From an uncultured Eubacteriales bacterium (GTDB lineage Bacteria > Bacillota > Clostridia > Oscillospirales > Acutalibacteraceae), in contig CAKUME010000010.1 in the NCBI GenBank assembly GCA_934667575.1, forward strand, positions 1 to 13,495: a stretch of DNA of 13,495 bases. Direction: 5' to 3'. The position numbers were made by a program, and so were the translations under genes. Under the pieces are notes generated by a model. The model ran no database searches, was not told the origin of the DNA, and was given only the letters and a program-made list of their open reading frames with translations. Positions 6,269-13,495 of the stretch are shown piece by piece (position 1 is the first letter of the stretch; the number at the start of each line of letters is the position of its first letter).

Positions 6269-8349
6269 ATGGCGGACTTGATTATCGTGGAATCCCCCGA
6301 AAAAGCGAAAACCATTCAAAAGTTTCTCGGCAGCGGTTACGACGTGGTGGCCTCCAAGGGCCATGTGCGCGACCTGCCGGAAAAACGGTTGAGTGTGGAT
6401 ATCAAAAAGAATTTTAAGCCGGCCTATGAAGTAATCAAAGGCAAGGAAAAGCTGGTGGAGGAGCTCGAGGCGCGTGCCAAAAAGAGCAAACACGTTTTTC
6501 TCGCGACCGACCCGGATCGCGAGGGCGAAGCCATTTCGTGGCACCTGGCCTACCTGCTGGGTATGGATCCGGCCGACAATAACCGCGTCACATTCTATGA
6601 AATCACCAAAACCGGCGTGGCAAACGGCATGGCCGCCCCGCGCTGCATCGACATGAATCTGGTGAACGCCCAGCAGGCGCGCCGCATTCTCGACCGACTG
6701 GTGGGCTATAAGCTCAGCCCGTTCGTGTCGCAAAAAATCCGCCGCGGGCTGTCGGCCGGCCGTGTGCAGTCGGTGGCGGTGCGTCTGGTGGTGGATCGCG
6801 AGGAGGAGATCCGCGCATTTCAGCCCGAGGAATATTGGACCATCGACGCCAAGCTGATGCCCAAGGGCAGCAAAAAGGTGTTCCCCGCGTCGTTCTACGG
6901 CACGGCGGACGAAAAAATAAAAATCACCGGCAAGGAACAGGCCGACGCCATTTTGGCGTCGCTTCAGAATGCAGAGTATTCGGTGGTGTCGCTCAAAAAA
7001 GGCACACGCCGCCGCTCGCCCGCGCCGCCGTTTATCACATCCACGCTCCAACAGGAGGCCTCGCGCCGACTGGGCTTTCAGGCCAAGCGCACCATGAAGG
7101 TGGCGCAGGAGCTGTATGAAGGCATTGAAATCGAGGGCATGGGCGCGGTTGGTTTGATTACCTATATGCGTACCGACTCGCTGCGCCTTTCGGAGGAAGC
7201 GGTTGCCGCCGCGGCGGACTATATCCGCGCGACCTATGGCGATCGCTATGTGCCCGAATCGCCGCGGGTGTATAAAACCAAAAAAGGGGCCCAGGACGGC
7301 CACGAAGCCATTCGCCCCACCACCATTCCGCTCACGCCCGACCAGATCCGCGGCAGCCTGACGAGCGATCAGTATAAGCTCTATAAGCTCATTTGGTCGC
7401 GGTTTATCGCGTGCCAGATGACCAATTGCCTGCAGGCGACCACGCAGGCAGACATCGCGGCGGGCGACTATATTTTTAAAGCATCGGGCTACACGGTCAC
7501 GTTCGACGGTTTCACCGTGCTCTATGAGGAGACCAAGGACACCGACGAGGAGACGAATCCGGCGCTGCCGCCGCTCGAAAAAGACATGGCGCTGCGTTGC
7601 AAGGAGCTTGCGGGCAATCAGCATTTCACGCAGCCGCCGGCACGCTACACCGAAGCCACACTGATCAAGGCACTGGAAGAAAACGGCATCGGCCGCCCCT
7701 CCACCTATGCGGCCACCATTTCGACCATTACCGGCCGGGAGTATGTGGTGCGCGAGGGCAAGGCGCTCAAGCCGACCGAGCTCGGCGAAGTGACCACCAA
7801 GCTGATGAAAGATAAGTTCCCCAAAATTGTGAACGTAAAATTCACGGCGCAGATGGAAACCAACCTCGACGAGGTAGAAACCGGAAAAATCGAGTGGCAG
7901 GACGCCATTCGTGATTTTTACACCGATTTTGACCAAACGCTCAAGGATGCCAAAAAGAGCATGGAGGGCGTGAAGCTCAAGCTCACCGAAGAAGAAACGG
8001 ACTATATCTGCGAAAAGTGCGGTCGCCGCATGGTGGTGAAAATGGGCCGGTTCGGCAAGTTCATCGCCTGCCCGGGCTATCCGGAATGCAAAAATATTAA
8101 AAAATTCGTGATCGAAACCGGCGCCATCTGCCCCAAGTGCGGCGGTAAGGTGATCGTGAAAAAATCGAAGCGCGGCCGCACCTTCTACGGCTGCGCGATT
8201 TTGTGTCGTGGGATGAGCCGACGAACGAAAAGTGCCCGCAGTGCGGTCACATTTTGTTCCGCAAAAAGGGCAAAACGCCCACGCTCTATTGCGCGCAGGA
8301 GGGCTGCGGTTATTCGCGGCCGGACACGCCCAAGGAGAATGAAGAATGA
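6269..8349 (+). CDS. topA: DNA topoisomerase I, frameshifted near the 3' end (about 16 nt missing)
   Basis: Type IA topoisomerase that relaxes negative supercoils. Start ATG 6269 has AAAGGA (6253-6258) 10 nt upstream. The toprim domain begins MADLIIVESPEKAKTI (Glu8) and has TDPDREGE with acidic residues at 81-87; LSAGRVQSVAVRLV follows. The active-site tyrosine is Tyr299 in LITYMRTDS, and HEAIRPT is present. Zinc ribbon 1 starts at Cys581 (CEKCG...CPGYPECKN). Ribbon 2 has CPKCG and FYGC (codons 641-642 are GGC TGC, ending at 8194). There the frame breaks: DFVSWDEPTNEKCPQCG and a third ribbon ending YCAQEGCGYSRPD continue in another frame from 8197 to the TGA at 8347-8349. A normal ribbon would have about x-x-x-P-x-C between, so about 16 nt are missing, including the fourth cysteine. 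Repaired length is 698 aa, normal. Unrepaired translation would run to 8677 with a 160-residue aberrant tail across trmFO. Confidence 0.93.
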
Positions 8350-9659
8350 CCCGCGCGGCGGTAATCGGCGCGGGCATGGCGGGCTGCGAAGCGGCGTGGC
8401 AGCTGGCGCGCCGCGGGGTGGCGGTGACGTTGTACGAAATGAAGCCCGCACGTTTTTCGCCCGCGCACACCAGCCCGAACTTTGCCGAACTGGTGTGCTC
8501 CAATTCGCTCAAGGCGGAGCGGGTGGGCAGCGCGGCGGGGCTGCTCAAAGCCGAAATGGAAGCGCTGGGCTCGCTGTTGGTGCCCTGCGCCAAGGCGTGC
8601 CGGGTGCCGGCGGGCGGCGCGCTCGCTGTGGACCGCGACGCGTTTTCGCGCATGGTCACAGAAAAAATTCTGGCTGAGCCGCGCATTACCGTGCAGCGCG
8701 GCGAATGCAGCGATTTTCCGGAGGGCCCGGTGATCGTGGCAACGGGGCCGCTCACCTCGGAGCCGCTTGCGCAGCGCATTGAAGCGCTGTGCGGCGGTTC
8801 GCTGCACTTTTTTGACGCCGCCGCACCGATCGTTACCGCGGAATCGGTGGACATGACCGCGGCGTTTTATGCGTCGCGCTATGATCGCGGCGGCGAAAGC
8901 GATTATCTCAACTGCCCGATGAACAAAGAAGAATACGACGCGTTCTACGCGGCGCTCATTGCCGCCGAACGCGCACCGCAGCACGAATTTGATGCGCGTC
9001 CGGCGGTGTATGAGGGCTGCATGCCCATTGAGATCATGGCGCAGCGCGGGCCCGACACCATTCGCTTTGGCCCGCTCAAGCCGGTGGGCCTGCGCGACCC
9101 GCGCACCGGGCATCGGCCGTGGGCGGCGGTGCAGCTGCGGCGCGAAGACGCGGCCGGCTCGCTCTATAACCTCGTCGGATTCCAAACCAATCTGAAATTC
9201 GGCGAACAAAAGCGCGTGTTCGGGCTGATTCCGGCACTGCGCCATGCGGAATTTGCGCGCTATGGCGTGATGCACCGCAACACGTTTCTCGATTCGCCCC
9301 GCCTGCTCACCGGCGGGTTCCGGCTGCGGTCGGAGCCGCGGCTCTGGTTTGCCGGGCAGATGACCGGCGTGGAGGGTTATATGGAAAGTGCGGCGTCGGG
9401 CATTTTGGCGGGCATCGACTGTGCGCGGGCGCTCGCGGGGCAGTCCGGCTGGCTTCCGCCTGCCGACACCATGCTCGGTGCGCTGTGCCGCTATATCAGC
9501 GCGTCGCCGGCGGCCGATTTTCAGCCGATGGGCGCAAACTTTGGCATTTTGCCCCCGCTGCCCGACCGCATTCGCGACAAGCAGACGCGTTATCAGGCGC
9601 TTGCCGACCGTGCACTGGCCAGTCTGCGTGCGGCCATGCCGGACGAAAAAGTAATATAA
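8346..9659 (+). CDS. trmFO: Folate/FAD-dependent tRNA (uracil-54-C5)-methyltransferase TrmFO
   Basis: Makes m5U54 (ribothymidine) in the tRNA T-loop using 5,10-methylene-tetrahydrofolate and FADH2. The product is 437 aa, the usual length. The FAD-binding Rossmann motif VIGAGMAGCEAAWQLA is at residues 6-21. Two cysteines match the catalytic pair known in B. subtilis TrmFO (Cys53 and Cys226): Cys51 in FAELVCSNSLKAE and Cys225 in YEGCMPIE. Further family blocks are DTIRFGPLKPVGLRDPRTG, YNLVGFQTNLKFGEQKRVF, MHRNTFLDSP and the C-terminal FAGQMTGVEGYMESAASG. AAGGAG (8332-8337) lies 8 nt before the ATG. The ATG overlaps the topA stop codon as ATGA, which supports the repaired topA frame. The order dprA-topA-trmFO is conserved in Bacillota. 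The gene was formerly called gid. Confidence 0.97.
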   Translation: MTRAAVIGAGMAGCEAAWQLARRGVAVTLYEMKPARFSPAHTSPNFAELVCSNSLKAERVGSAAGLLKAEMEALGSLLVPCAKACRVPAGGALAVDRDAFSRMVTEKILAEPRITVQRGECSDFPEGPVIVATGPLTSEPLAQRIEALCGGSLHFFDAAAPIVTAESVDMTAAFYASRYDRGGESDYLNCPMNKEEYDAFYAALIAAERAPQHEFDARPAVYEGCMPIEIMAQRGPDTIRFGPLKPVGLRDPRTGHRPWAAVQLRREDAAGSLYNLVGFQTNLKFGEQKRVFGLIPALRHAEFARYGVMHRNTFLDSPRLLTGGFRLRSEPRLWFAGQMTGVEGYMESAASGILAGIDCARALAGQSGWLPPADTMLGALCRYISASPAADFQPMGANFGILPPLPDRIRDKQTRYQALADRALASLRAAMPDEKVI

Positions 9660-9707
9660 AAAACAACCGGCGGGCAACCGCCCGATCAGGAAAGGAAGAG
9701 ATCGACT

Positions 9708-10709
9708 ATGAACATCATCGTGGACGCATACGGCGGCGACAACGCGCCGGTAGAAATCCTCAAAGGCTGCCGCATGGCGCTGGACGAAATGCCTGACCTC
9801 ACCATCACGCTCACCGGCTCCGAAACGGCGCTGCATCGCGTGGCGCAGGAGCAGGGGATCTCGCTGGCGCGCATGGCAATTGTGGACGCGCCCACGGTGA
9901 TTACCATGGAAGACGCGCCCACCGAGGTGGTGCGCGCCAAAAAAGACTGCTCCATGGCCGAAGGACTGCGCCTGCTGGCCGACGGCAAAGGCGATGCGTT
10001 TGTTTCGGCGGGCAGCACCGGCGCGCTGGTGGTGGGCGCAACGATGATCGTGAAGCGCATCAAGGGCATCAAGCGCGCGGCGCTCGCACCGGTCATTCCG
10101 AACGATACCGGGTGCTTTATGCTGATCGACGCGGGCGCCAACATGGACTGCAAGCCCGAATATCTGCGCCAGTTCGGCATTATGGGTGCAGTCTATATGG
10201 AAAAGGTGATGGGCATGCCCAATCCGCGCGTGGGGCTCGTGAACGTGGGCACCGAAGACGAAAAGGGCGGCGAGCTTCAGCACGAGGCGTTTGCGCTGCT
10301 CCGTCAGTCGCCCGTGAATTTCATCGGGAATATCGAAGCGCGCACCGTGCCGTCCAACGGCGCCGATGTGGTGGTGGCCGACGGATTCACCGGCAATGTG
10401 ATCCTCAAGCTCTATGAAGGTGTGAGCATGACGCTCATGCGCAAGATCAAGGGCGTGATGCTGCGCAATGTGCGCACCAAGCTCGGCTCGGCGCTGCTCA
10501 AAAAGGATATGACCGCGCTCAAAAAATCGAGTGATTATAATGAATACGGCGGCGCGCCGCTGATGGGTGTAGCCAAGCCGGTGTTCAAAGCGCACGGCAG
10601 CTCCAATGCCCGCACGTTTTACAGCGCGCTCAAGCTCACCCGCCGCTTTGTGGAGGGCCGCGTGATCGACCGGATCAGCGACGCGCTGGCGCAGCTGCCG
10701 CAGGAATGA
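9708..10709 (+). CDS. plsX: Phosphate acyltransferase PlsX
   Basis: Converts acyl-ACP and phosphate to acyl-phosphate, the acyl donor for PlsY in phosphatidic acid synthesis; a peripheral membrane enzyme. The product is 333 aa, the length of B. subtilis PlsX. Family features: N-terminal IIVDAYGGDNAP (usually DAMGGD or DAFGGD), KDCSMAEGLRLLADGKGDAF, VSAGSTGALVVGA, then IPNDTGCFMLIDAGANMDCK, PRVGLVNVGTEDEKG and VVADGFTGNVILKLYEG, ending with YGGAPLMGVAKPVFKAHGSS. The sequence AGGAAAGGAAGAG lies upstream of the ATG as ribosome binding site. The 48-nt gap after trmFO holds a short 5-bp hairpin (9671-9684) without a U-tract. plsX is followed directly by rnc; the acpP, fabD and fabG genes found there in many Bacillota are absent. 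Confidence 0.97.
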   Translation: MNIIVDAYGGDNAPVEILKGCRMALDEMPDLTITLTGSETALHRVAQEQGISLARMAIVDAPTVITMEDAPTEVVRAKKDCSMAEGLRLLADGKGDAFVSAGSTGALVVGATMIVKRIKGIKRAALAPVIPNDTGCFMLIDAGANMDCKPEYLRQFGIMGAVYMEKVMGMPNPRVGLVNVGTEDEKGGELQHEAFALLRQSPVNFIGNIEARTVPSNGADVVVADGFTGNVILKLYEGVSMTLMRKIKGVMLRNVRTKLGSALLKKDMTALKKSSDYNEYGGAPLMGVAKPVFKAHGSSNARTFYSALKLTRRFVEGRVIDRISDALAQLPQE

Positions 10710-10718
10710 GGGATCAGC

Positions 10719-11393
10719 ATGAAGGAATTGCAGGAAAATCTGGGCTATACATTTCATAATATCGAGCTGCTGCGCACTGCGCTTACGCATTCGTCCTACG
10801 CGAACGAATCGCACGGCAAGCTCAAGTGCAACGAGCGGCTGGAGTTCCTCGGCGACTCGATTTTGGGCATGGTAACGGCGGAGTATCTTTATCTGCATTG
10901 TCCCGAGGTGCCCGAGGGCGGGTTGACCAAGCAGCGCGCCGCGCTGGTGTGCGAAAAAGCGCTGTGCAAATATTCGCGCGAGCTCGGCATTGGGCGCTGC
11001 CTGATGCTCGGGCGTGGCGAACGCCATTCCGGCGGTGAAAACCGGCCGTCTATTTTGGCGGACGCGTTTGAATCGGTGCTCGCGGCGGTGTATCTGGACG
11101 GCGGCATGGAGGTGGCCAAGGCGCTGGTGCTGCGGTTCATCACACGCGAAATGGCCGAAACCCGCAAGCCCGGCTTCCGCGATTATAAAACCCAATTGCA
11201 GGAGATCGTGCAGCAAAATCCGGAAGAACAGCTCGAATATGTGCTGGTGGAAGAGAGCGGCCCCGATCACGACAAGCATTTTGTGATCGAGGTGCGGCTC
11301 AACAGCAATGTGCTCAGCCGCGGTGGCGGCCGCAGCAAAAAAGAGGCAGAGCAGCAGGCGGCGCGCGAGGCGCTGCAATTGATGGGGTATTGA
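10719..11393 (+). CDS. rnc: Ribonuclease III
   Basis: Mg2+-dependent dsRNA endonuclease that processes rRNA precursors and structured mRNAs; a homodimer. The product is 224 aa, full length. The catalytic RNase III domain has the signature NERLEFLGDSILG with Glu39, Glu42 and Asp46, then Glu66, and Asp115 and Glu118 in LADAFESVLAAVYLDGG; these match the E. coli metal-site residues E38, E41, D45, E65, D114 and E117. The C-terminal dsRNA-binding domain starts at DYKTQLQEIVQQ (about residue 153) and contains RSKKEAEQQAAREAL near the end. GAGGGA (10708-10713) overlaps the plsX stop and lies 5 nt before the ATG, so translation is probably coupled. rnc next to smc is a classic Bacillota arrangement. 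Confidence 0.97.
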   Translation: MKELQENLGYTFHNIELLRTALTHSSYANESHGKLKCNERLEFLGDSILGMVTAEYLYLHCPEVPEGGLTKQRAALVCEKALCKYSRELGIGRCLMLGRGERHSGGENRPSILADAFESVLAAVYLDGGMEVAKALVLRFITREMAETRKPGFRDYKTQLQEIVQQNPEEQLEYVLVEESGPDHDKHFVIEVRLNSNVLSRGGGRSKKEAEQQAAREALQLMGY

Positions 11394-11419
11394 GCCCCAT
11401 GGCGATTCGTTGGGAGTGA

Positions 11420-13495
11420 GTGACCATACTGATTCAATCCTTGGAGCTGCAAGGCTTCAAATCATTTCCGGACAAAACCACGCTGCACTTTGACCGCGGC
11501 GTGACCGCGGTGGTGGGGCCGAACGGAAGCGGCAAGAGCAATATCAGCGACGCGGTGCGGTGGGTGCTCGGCGAGCAGTCCACCAAGTCGCTGCGCGGCG
11601 CCAAGATGGAGGACGTGGTGTTCAACGGCACGGCCACCCGCCGCCCGCAGGGCTATGCGGAGGTATCGCTTTCGATGGATAACCGCGACCGCCGCCTGCC
11701 GTTTGACGGCGACGAGGTGCGCGTGACGCGGCGGTACTACCGCTCCGGCGAGAGCGAATATATGATCAACGGCGCGGCGGTGCGGCTCAAGGACATTAAC
11801 GAGCTGTTTATGGACACCGGTCTGGGGCGCGACGGCTATTCCGTGATCGGTCAGGGCAAGATTGCCGACATCGTGTCGGGCCGGTCGGAGGATCGCCGCG
11901 AAATTTTTGAAGAAGCGGCCGGCATTTCGCGTTACCGCTACCGCAAAGCCGAGGCGGAGCGCAGGCTCGCCGCTGCGCAGGAAAACCTCGTGCGGCTCAA
12001 CGACATTTTGTCGGAGCTGGCGGGGCGGGTGGAGCCGCTGGGCGAACAGGCGGAAAAAGCCAAACAGTTTCTGGCATTTTCCGATGAGAAAAAGGGGCTG
12101 GAGATCGGGCTGTGGCTGATTGCGATCGACCGGCTGGGCAGCGCGCTGCGCGAACAGGAAGAAAAGCTCGCCGCGGTGCAGCTTCAGCACGGCGATGCGT
12201 GTGCGGCGCTCGAAGCGTTGACCAAGCAAATCGACGGCGTGTATGCCCAGATCAATGCGGCGGCGGCGGAAATTGACGCCCAGCGGCGCGCCATGTCCGA
12301 AAACGATCGGCGTGCGGCGGAGCTCGAAAGCGAAAACGCCGTGGGCCGCAACGATATTGCGCATTTTCGCGAAAATCTCGCGCGGCTCGCGCAGGAAGCG
12401 CAGGATGCCGCACGGTCGCAGGAAGAGCAGGCGGCGCTGCTGGCAGAAAAATCGGCCGCCGCGCAGGCTCAGCAGGCGCAGAATGACGCGCTGGCCGCGC
12501 AGAGCACGCAGCTGGAACGGGAAATTTCGGACCAAAGCGCGCGGCAGGCAGCGCAGGCAGAGGAGGAATCCGGGCTGCGGGCGCAGCTGGCGGTGTTTGC
12601 GGCGGCGCTTGCCGATGCCCGCACGGCCGATGCAACGGCGGAAAGCACCATGGCCGAGATTCGCGCACGGCAGCAGCAGGCCGCGCAGGAGGAAGAAGCG
12701 GCCGCTGCGCAGGAACAATCCCTTCGGCAGCAGCAGGCAGAAGCGCAGCAGGCGCGCGACGAGCTCACCGCGCGCGAAGCCGAATTGCGCAACACCGCCC
12801 GCGGCTATGAGCTGCGGCAGGAAGCGCAAAAAAAGCGCATGGAGGAATGCCGCACGCAGGCCGATCAGCTTCGGCTCGAAGCGCAGGCCGAGCAGCGGCG
12901 CATTCAGCTTTTACAGGAGCTCGAGCGAAACTACGAGGGCTTCGTGCACAGCGTGCGCGTGGTGATGCAGGAAAGCGCGCGCGGCGGGCTCACGGGCATT
13001 CACGGCCCGGTGTCGCGGCTGCTCAAAACGCCCGAGCAATACACCACGGCAATCGAAACCGCGCTGGGCGGCGCAATGCAAAACATTGTCTGCACGGCGG
13101 AGGAAGACGCTAAGCGCGGCATTGCGCTGCTCAAGCGGCGCGATGCCGGCCGCGCCACGTTTTTGCCGCTGAACACCGTGCAGGGCGCCGTGCTCAATGA
13201 GCCCGGTTTGGCCGACAGCGCCGGGTTTGTGGGACTCGCGAGCGAGCTGGTGCAGTGTGACGCACAGTATGCCGGCGTGTGCCGTGCGCTGCTGGGACGC
13301 ATCGCCGTGGCCGAGGATTTGGACGCGGCGGTCGCCATTGCGCGGCGATACCGCTATCGTTTTCGCATTGTCACGCTCGACGGTCAGGTTGTGAATGCGG
13401 GCGGCTCGCTCACCGGCGGTTCGCTTGCCAAAAACGCCGGACTGATGGGCCGCACCGCGCAGATCGAAAAAGCGCAGCAGGCCGCGGCCGTGCTC
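11420..13495 (+). CDS. smc: Chromosome segregation protein SMC, 3'-truncated by window edge
   Basis: ATPase of the SMC-ScpAB condensin that organises and segregates the chromosome. The frame is open from 11420 to the last base: 692 codons of about 1190. The N-terminal ATPase head has LELQGFKSFPDKT, the Walker A motif GPNGSGKS (residues 33-40), DAVRWVLGEQSTKSLRG, and the signature-like LGRDGYSVIGQGKI leading to REIFEEAAGISRYRYRK. The first coiled-coil arm covers about residues 170-503 and is very rich in Ala, Gln and Glu. The hinge starts near residue 504 (YEGFVHSV, GIHGPVSRLL, AIETALGG) and holds the glycine motif NAGGSLTGGS near 660. The second arm and the C-terminal head (Walker B) lie outside. 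The start GTG 11420 directly follows an in-frame TGA; the only SD (GGGAG, 11412-11416) is just 3 nt away, so the exact start is uncertain. ATA 11426 aligns with the usual first Met. Confidence 0.95.
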   Translation, partial: MTILIQSLELQGFKSFPDKTTLHFDRGVTAVVGPNGSGKSNISDAVRWVLGEQSTKSLRGAKMEDVVFNGTATRRPQGYAEVSLSMDNRDRRLPFDGDEVRVTRRYYRSGESEYMINGAAVRLKDINELFMDTGLGRDGYSVIGQGKIADIVSGRSEDRREIFEEAAGISRYRYRKAEAERRLAAAQENLVRLNDILSELAGRVEPLGEQAEKAKQFLAFSDEKKGLEIGLWLIAIDRLGSALREQEEKLAAVQLQHGDACAALEALTKQIDGVYAQINAAAAEIDAQRRAMSENDRRAAELESENAVGRNDIAHFRENLARLAQEAQDAARSQEEQAALLAEKSAAAQAQQAQNDALAAQSTQLEREISDQSARQAAQAEEESGLRAQLAVFAAALADARTADATAESTMAEIRARQQQAAQEEEAAAAQEQSLRQQQAEAQQARDELTAREAELRNTARGYELRQEAQKKRMEECRTQADQLRLEAQAEQRRIQLLQELERNYEGFVHSVRVVMQESARGGLTGIHGPVSRLLKTPEQYTTAIETALGGAMQNIVCTAEEDAKRGIALLKRRDAGRATFLPLNTVQGAVLNEPGLADSAGFVGLASELVQCDAQYAGVCRALLGRIAVAEDLDAAVAIARRYRYRFRIVTLDGQVVNAGGSLTGGSLAKNAGLMGRTAQIEKAQQAAAVL

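Noticed and set aside
8195..8677. Arg-rich 160-residue tail continuing the topA frame across trmFO
   Set aside because: The true TopA ending is readable in another frame up to 8349 with zinc-ribbon cysteines, and trmFO is intact beneath the tail, so the tail is a frameshift product and not a domain.
6182..8854. 890-codon minus-strand open frame opposite topA
   Set aside because: Antisense shadow of topA, a convincing type IA topoisomerase; no recognisable motifs, RBS or promoter.
9671..9684. Short hairpin CGGGC-AACC-GCCCG before plsX
   Set aside because: Only 5 bp and no adjacent U-tract on either strand; not enough to call a terminator or regulatory element.
8310..11378. Very long open frame on the minus strand (about 1022 codons) opposite trmFO, plsX and rnc
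   Set aside because: It mirrors three clear genes. The translation is rich in His, Arg and Ala with no domain, as expected when GC-rich codon use leaves few stops on the opposite strand.
4409..12454. The 18-nt sequence GCTGCTGGCAGAAAAATC appears both in the methyltransferase gene (near 4410) and in smc (near 12436)
   Set aside because: Both copies encode the common peptide LLAEKS in frame with the same preferred codons; chance from codon bias is more likely than a mobile or functional repeat.

Overview
This is a GC-rich (roughly 60% by eye) block of chromosomal housekeeping genes. The gene orders infC-rpmI-rplT, dprA-topA-trmFO and plsX-rnc-smc point to a Bacillota (Firmicutes) genome. The GC content and protein style suggest a gut-type Clostridia lineage, perhaps Oscillospirales; the lineage is inference. 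I see no phage, transposon, CRISPR, tRNA, rRNA or toxin-antitoxin locus.

Layout. (1) 1-1571 (+): C-terminal five sixths of the chaperone gene htpG, running in from the left edge. (2) 1604-1635: a bidirectional terminator separates htpG from the convergent trmB (2321-1644, -). (3) 2322-2530: a divergent promoter region with good sigma-A promoters in both directions and two inverted repeats between them. It drives trmB leftward and a 68-aa single-pass membrane protein rightward. (4) 2738-2975: a consensus promoter and an L20-type leader with a terminator/antiterminator switch. It controls infC-rpmI-rplT (IF3, L35, L20), and IF3 most likely starts at AUU. (5) 4137-4173: the terminator of that operon. 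(6) 4206-13495: a tightly packed rightward series: SpoU/TrmH-family RNA methyltransferase, dprA (DNA processing), topA (topoisomerase I), trmFO (tRNA m5U54), plsX (phospholipid synthesis), rnc (RNase III) and smc (chromosome condensin, cut by the right edge). Several junctions overlap as ATGA.

The most notable observation is that two adjacent genes, dprA and topA, each carry a frame break. In each, the alignment I infer with the family needs a small missing segment (about 10 nt and about 16 nt) in a highly conserved motif. The remaining coding sequence on both sides looks intact and selected. This suggests recent mutations or, perhaps more likely, assembly or sequencing error in GC-rich DNA. 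Other points of interest are the L20 leader switch with the AUU start of infC, the lack of acpP/fabD/fabG between plsX and rnc, and the unusual start region of smc. I did not find convincing evidence of an undescribed biological system.
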